Assembly: GCA_002224055.1 (NCBI GenBank) | Contig: AZLU01000221.1 | Coordinates: 1 to 64,000, forward strand | DNA: 64,000 nucleotides | Source of the DNA: Pezizomycotina sp. ARF18 | Lineage: Eukaryota; Ascomycota | Direction: 5' to 3' | In this document: positions 58,521 through 64,000 of the stretch, piece by piece | Layout: every line of letters begins with the position of its first letter | Numbering within the stretch: position 1 is the stretch's first letter | The notes under the pieces: model-generated | The model's database searches: none | The model's input: only the letters and a program-made list of their open reading frames with translations | What the model was told of the DNA's origin: nothing | Program-made: the position numbers and the translations under genes

Positions 58521-60813
58521 TTATATAACAAATATAACGCTCCGGTTAGATACCTCCATGTAGGGCGGCGGAAACCCTATAGCACTGTTACTCCATGACC
58601 CAGATCCGCCTGTGGCTCTCAGGAACACGCCTTTAACAGGCACGATTATTATACCACCTTTCCCCGACCCAGAACTATTTTCTAGTGCTTCGACCAGCTG
58701 GTCTATTATTTCTCCTCGAGAAGGAGGGACGAAAAGCGTCATACCAACAATGTCCCAGCCGTCTTTCACAAACAGTGCACTTAAAGCACTAGCTATATCC
58801 GAAGCTATCATGCTACTGTCGATGGGTTATCAGTCTTCAGTACGCCCAGCTCAATATGTGCCTCCCGAAAGTGACAGTGTACATAGCACTCGACTCAGAT
58901 ATAATATTATTCCGGTCAACTTTGCCGTTATTTCCCTTACCGATCAAGCGCACATATTGATCGCTATCGTCGTCCTCGGCGAGCTGTAGAAGCTGCTGAA
59001 GGTATGCGCCATCGATTCCTAATGGCGCGTATTCTACTCGAGCGCTTATCGGTAAGTCATCCACTTGGACGACCACGAGCGGTGGGAGATCGAACTGCGT
59101 CTTTGCTTCCAACGTTATGGGCGCTTCTTTAATGTCCGAGTCGCCCCTTTCGAATTCTTTGAATGGTTTGGACGTATTAACATCTGGAGCTTCGTCGTGG
59201 TCGTCCACGTCCCTGTTTGCTTCGAGTGCTGCCTGCGAGCGGAACCACGTTTCCCAAGCGTACTCGGCGGCTGCGGCATCTTGCGGTCTCTTACATAGGC
59301 AACCGCTCCGGCCCAGCCTGTTTTTCCATGTACTCCCATTTCCCGTCCAACTCGGACCATGCTCTGAAGTGCAAGGATAGCCTCACCCGTGCACCGTGTT
59401 CGGCCCAGATCTTCATCGTCTCCGGACCAAACCAATCATCCCGGCCACGCTGACGAGGCCGTCGACGGATATTGCCTGGCTGTATGGACCCACATTGGCC
59501 GGCGCCCAGTAAGATCTCGACTGCACGTGCAGTGCTTGTCTTGTCCCTGGTAAATGATTCTGTTCACCCGAATTCGTTAAATCGACAACGACAGAAAGCA
59601 TCACGTTTATGTTCGGTGGCATGGTGTCGCCAATAGCAACACACACTCGGACGGTGGGTTCGGGAAGGAGGAGAAGAACGACTTGTAAACGTCGTTGATG
59701 CTAAGAAAGGACGACATAGACCTAATCAAGAGGAGCGATGAGGTGATATTCCGTGGAGTAGCTTGAATTTCCTTTAAAATGACATGAAGCTTCGATAGTA
59801 TGTTCCGTAGTTCCTCCGAAGAAGAGATTTCCCGTTCAGATATGCTATCGAGGTAATGTTGCCAAAGTAATATGTACCGCGGAAGGCCTGATTGGCCTTT
59901 GTAACGGACAGCGGTAGGCCAGCCCATTTCGACTGAGGCGCGACACTAATACTCCCACCAACGATGCCCCAGAACTTTGCTGCTTGGTTTCGTATGAGGA
60001 TAAAATGTCCCGAAAGCCTTTCTCGAGTAATGAGGGCTTTTTGATAGCTCCTGGTTGATCTGCACACGTCGGGACGAGCTTACTCTCCGATATCTGAAGC
60101 CAGCTAACGCCGCCTCGCCCGAAATAACCTTGGTATTTACGGCCTCAACCCTTGCACGCCAGCCCTTGCAACCAAAGACGAGCGTCTCGAACTCGCCACC
60201 TTCTCCGCACATTGCCGCCCCACTGCTGTCGGACCTGTTCCAGCTTATTCCTCGTAGCGGTGTCAGTCACATTTTTCCCGAGAAGTCGCTCGTCGAGCCT
60301 CCCGACGCAACTTTATTATCCTGGCATCTAACCCGGCTTCCGCCATTTCGGCCAATAGTAATCCTGCGACCGCTGCCAAAGCCACGAGAGCGAGGTCAAG
60401 CCCAGCCGCCCGCATACGGACTCCACCCTTGTCCGCTGGTAAGTGGATAGTATAGCTCCCGAGGTGACGGCCTTGACTCCAGGTGGCGGTCCTAACGGTC
60501 TCTAGAAGTCCGTACAGGTCCTCCGTCTCGTCTGAATGACCGCCGCCGGCCCATTCGTGCGGATGGTAGGCCAGATCCGTGTTGAGCGATTTGCCCTTGA
60601 TAGCCGCACGGTACAGTGGCACATTGAGGATTTCGGAGTATAGCGGGATAACGTTGTGTCCTACCGTCTGGTACATGAATGAGTCCATTCCTCGTTGTCT
60701 TCGGTTGGAGGGTGGAGGTTCGCGAGGGCCACGAGCTTATAGCCGTTCTGTACGCAATGGAGAAGGGAATATAAGGAGTCCTTGCCCCCAGATATCAAGG
60801 CTACGAATTCCAT
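58521..60813 (-). CDS. DPH6: Diphthine-ammonia ligase with C-terminal RidA-like domains
   Basis: Catalyses the ATP-dependent amidation of diphthine to diphthamide on translation factor eEF2, in the cytosol. From the ATG at 60813: MEFVALISGGKDSLYSLLHC, with the PP-loop SGGKDS that binds ATP, then KLVALANLHPP, DSFMYQTVGHNVIPLYSEIL, NVPLYRAAIKGKSLN, DETEDLYGLLETV, GLDARIIKVASGG and CGEGGEFETLVFGC, which is the family signature for the adenylation domain. After a linker come two YjgF/RidA-like domains: the first has SRSYWAPANVGPYSQAISVD with GLVSVAGMIGL, and further on VMLSVVVDL; the second is VQVDDLPISARVEYAPLG and on to SGKGGIIIVPVKGVF. The order ATPase-RidA-RidA is the usual eukaryotic DPH6 plan, about 720 residues. 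Many frame changes are needed, among them near 60680, 60440, 60270, 59930 and 59450. Family identity is secure. Confidence 0.92.
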
Positions 60814-61360
60814 GGTTATTATAAAGCCACCCCGTGCCGAGGGCAAGAGCTGTATATAAAATCTGTCGGCCGGGACCGTATCTGGATTGATGCCATGCAG
60901 GGAATTGGTAGAAGATATCACTATGGCAAGAACCGGTTAACTTTAGTTGGACGTCAGATAATTGCAGATTTTATCTTCCACCTTAACCATAGGGAAGAGC
61001 CACGCATGAACTTTCTAAGATAAATTTAAATAAAAGATTTAATTAAAAGGAAGGTATATTGATAGCAGTAGGAGTGCCATTGTTTTTCCAGCACGACTAG
61101 AATTAATTGTAAGTCAAAAGCACGAGAAAAGGAAGGTAAGCTAAAAACCAAATCATACCAGATATGTTAGCTACAGTAAAGCTATAGAGTTAAGTTAGCT
61201 TAGCTACGGTATAGCTATTGTTCAGTGTAGCCTGTTCCCATTTCCTCCTTGCATCTGCCTCCTTGGCATTTGCCACTATAAATGGTACCGCCGGCTATTC
61301 CTTTAGCTAGCCAGAACTTTCTGTTTAGCCAATCAATCAAGTTATGAAATGAGCTAATAT
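60814..61360. other. Promoter of DPH6 and transition to AT-rich island
   Basis: After the DPH6 promoter, a pair of related words (TTAGCTACAGTAAAGCTATAG at about 61164, TTAGCTACGGTATAGCTATTG at about 61199) forms a short tandem duplication just before the dispersed repeat copy 2. No gene seen. Confidence 0.5.
61227..61340 (+). repeat. Dispersed repeat, copy 2
   Basis: About 114 bases that match the reverse complement of 35353-35471, including the ATAAATGGT and TTTAGCTAGCCAG words. It lies at the border of the RIP island, as expected if it belongs to a mobile element whose rest is decayed. Confidence 0.65.
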
Positions 61361-61534
61361 TATAAAAAATTAAAAGTTATTTAACTAAAATAAGCGAATA
61401 TAAAAGATAATTTAAACTCTTAAAATTATATTAATTTAAGATTTATAAAATAAAAAAAATTTAAAGCTTATAATTAATAATTAATATACTGTAAGATACG
61501 CAACAACCTATTAGGCGTTAGCTTATTATATACC

Positions 61535-61648
61535 TTTTAAGCGAGATTTTCTCTTATAAATAAGTTTTTTTTCTTATAATTTACTCTTTATCTTATAAGC
61601 GAGATTTTTCCTTCTAAATAAGTTTTTTACCTTATAATTACTCTTTAC
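61535..61648. repeat. Tandem duplication, 2 x about 56 bp
   Basis: Both copies contain AAGCGAGATTTT, then a variable CTCTTATAAATAAG or CCTTCTAAATAAG, a T run, and CTTATAAT..TACTCTTTA. They are adjacent and in the same direction. Confidence 0.8.
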
Positions 61649-63581
61649 CCTTTAATTTTTTAATAAAAATTTTTTATTTAATAAACTCTATAAATTATTA
61701 AATAACCTTTTCTTTCGATATTTCTTTTCTCTTTTTTTTAAAGTAATCTAGTTATAATATTTATCAATAATAATAATCGCGATAATAATAATAATTAAAA
61801 TAAGCTTCTTAGTAGTATCTCTGTATCATAAGTAGTAGTTATATAAGGCGTGTTAGGTGCCTATAATATATATAATAGAAATAGGCTTATATCTAAAAAA
61901 AAAGTCTATCTTATAAGATAGTCGAGAAAATTAACGTCTTATACGTCTTAAAACTCTTAAAGAATATTACTAATATAACCCTTTTCGGGTTAGTTTAGTA
62001 ACTGTAAGGGACTTACTAAGGACTCGGTTAGAGTCGGTAGGCCTCTTACTAATAGTACGGGGATCATTAGGTAAAAGGTATATATTAGTATACTTAGAAT
62101 AACTAATAGAGAACTAATAATAGTTAGGCTATAGTATTAATATACTATTAGGGTTAGTAACCTAGTAGTATATACCGTACTAAGCCTATTTAATATCTAA
62201 TATTCTCTTCCTTAGAATCTATAATTCTATATATAACGGTATTCTAAAGGAAACTATTACGATCCTATACGTACGTAATATTCTAAAGTAAAATACTAAT
62301 AGATAAAATAAAAACTAAAAAAAAAAAAATCTATATATAAAGAAAATTTTTTACGCTTAGAGCGCTTTATAATAGCTTAAATAATATATCTTAGAGTATA
62401 TTAGCGTTATTATATTAAAATAGAGATAGCTAATTCTTTATTTAAAAATACTTTATTTACTTAATATATAATATATTTATAAACTTATTATTATTATTTT
62501 TTTAGCGCGGTAGTACGCGCCTTAATAAAGGATATTATTAATATACTTTATTAATTAACTTTATAAAAAGACGTTTTAGAACGCGTTATAACGCGTTTTA
62601 TAGAGTTTCTATAAAGAAGACGTTTAGCTTAATAAATAATAACTTATATTAATCGTACTACGCTTTATAAAGTTTTTATTAAAAAGTATTTCTATATTTT
62701 TATTTTAAAAGCGTTTTTATATAATAATCGTAAGCTATAGCTATTTATCTCGGGAGATATTAAACTAAGATATATATCGTAGTATAGTAATATTTTTTAA
62801 TATTATAAAAATCTTATTTAAAGTAAAAAAGAATTTCTATAAAACTTTTTTTTCTTTTCTTTCTAAAAAGGTTTTTTTTATATATAATATACCTTATACT
62901 ATCTCGTTTTTATTTTAGATTAATATTTAGCTTTAGCCTCTAAGTTTTAAAAAACTTTTAAACTTAGCTCTTTTTATATTTTTATTCTTTTTCCCGCGCT
63001 ATATAGTTATAAACTCTAAAATATTATACTATTAATCTCGTTAAAGACGGTAATTATTAGTACTAATATTCTTTTTTAGAATCGCTATAACGCTATACCG
63101 TCACCGGTTACGTTTTATATTATAATAATAATGCTAGTATACTCGCTATAAACGCGAGTTAATATAATTATGCTTAAAATAGCGTTAACTATATCGCCGT
63201 AATCTTTTAGGCTAAGCCTTAGCTTATCGATAATAATCTTTTAGTATAGTAATCTACGTTAACGATACGCGTCCTATCTAGCGTATAGTAACTCGTTTCT
63301 TCTATAATTATAGCTATTTTAAGATAGTTTATAACCCGCTAATACCGCTATAGACGAAATCTAGATCTTTATCGCGTAGATATATACCGGTAGCTATATA
63401 AGCTATATCTAGGTATTAAAAACTACCTCCGCTATTTACGCTATATTAACCGTCGTTTTAATACCTTTCTCGCCGCTACTTCTAATACTGTAGCCTTTAA
63501 ATATCCTCGCTACTAACGTTACGTAGCTCTAATAAGCCGTTATTAGAATTAACTTTTATAACTATGTTATATCTTTTCCGT

Positions 63582-63735
63582 AGGCCTAATACCTATAGTA
63601 CGCCGTATGTATACTTAGCGCTAGCTACGTCGGTATTTATAATAATTTTCTATTCTCTCTATCGACCTAATCCCGTAATATTATTATATATATACTTAGC
63701 GCTAGCTATACGATATTTTAATAATCTTATATCTC
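63582..63735. repeat. Tandem duplication, 2 x about 80 bp
   Basis: The word TATACTTAGCGCTAGCTA occurs at about 63610 and 63691 with similar flanks (CCTAAT before, ATATTTTAATAAT or GTATTTATAATAAT after). Adjacent direct copies inside the RIP island. Confidence 0.7.
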
Positions 63736-64000
63736 TCGCCTACGTATAGGCGTAATATAACCTCGCCGTAGGGTATAAATAGCGTATATTTTAACGCGTA
63801 TAACCGCGAGAGGTATAGTCGTAGATACTATAAGGGTATCTATCGCGAAAAATATTCTTAGAACGGGTAAATATTATATAGTTACTAAGAGAGAGAAAAA
63901 GAAGAAGAGTAAGATATAGGCGAGATAGCTCGTATTAATTTATATTTTTATACTTTTTTTTATATAGTTAAAATACTTAACGATTAAAAGAAAATATACG

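Larger units (their letters stand above)
61360..64000. other. RIP-mutated AT-rich island, no readable gene
   Basis: About 2.6 kb to the window end of very low GC. CpA/TpG are almost gone, TpA is abundant, and the remaining C and G sit mainly in CpG. This is the RIP pattern and implies former repeat DNA. No frame of family length survives and I cannot name the element. Two tandem duplications within it are listed separately. Confidence 0.75.

Overview
The window is nuclear DNA of a filamentous ascomycete (Pezizomycotina). The evidence is short GT-AG introns of mostly 55-140 nt with CTAAC-type branch sites, long untranslated gaps, filamentous-fungal gene content (ergothioneine synthase EGT1, Mnl1/EDEM mannosidase with a PA domain, Golgi pH regulator, L-rhamnose dehydrogenase, a galactosaminogalactan-type gene group) and AT-rich islands in which CpA is nearly absent and TpA is in excess, the mark of repeat-induced point mutation (RIP). 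I cannot name the genus.

Layout. 1-9.4 kb: amino-acid permease (+), QCR6 hinge protein of complex III (+), EDEM-type alpha-mannosidase (+). 10-14.5 kb: an unrecognised protein (-) and the GTPase RBG1/DRG1 (-). 17.4-20.7 kb: EGT1 (+). 22-24.3 kb: a GNAT acetyltransferase (+) convergent with an L-rhamnose-1-dehydrogenase-like SDR (-). 25.2-27 kb: Golgi pH regulator (-). 27.9-29.2 kb: RAD14/XPA (+), convergent with a UBE2S-like ubiquitin-conjugating enzyme (-, 29.9-31.2 kb). 32.2-32.9 kb: a small secreted Cys-rich protein with a GPI-type tail (-). 33-36.9 kb: gene-poor, repeat-rich. 36.9-38.1 kb: a PI-PLC-like phosphodiesterase (+).

38.6-53.3 kb is the most interesting part. A giant polytopic glycosyltransferase (gtb3-like, -) is divergent from a UDP-glucose 4-epimerase (uge3-like, +), which is followed by a spherulin-4/GH135 hydrolase (sph3-like, +). 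These are three of the five members of the galactosaminogalactan (GAG) exopolysaccharide cluster known from Aspergillus. The epimerase would supply UDP-Gal/UDP-GalNAc, the membrane transferase would polymerise and export, and the hydrolase would trim the polymer. The deacetylase agd3 and galactosaminidase ega3 are not in the window; just beyond sph3 lies a RIP-decayed Tc1/mariner element (54.26-55.69 kb).

56.9-60.8 kb: an intact Ser-rich protein (+) and DPH6 diphthine-ammonia ligase with C-terminal RidA-like domains (-). 61.36-64 kb: a RIP island without a readable gene.

Almost every conserved gene needs several one-base frame changes to be read through, typically one base missing from a short homopolymer. 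Since this hits unrelated housekeeping genes equally, I attribute it to sequencing/assembly indels, not to decay. Coordinates given for genes are outer limits (start codon to stop codon) including introns and frame breaks.
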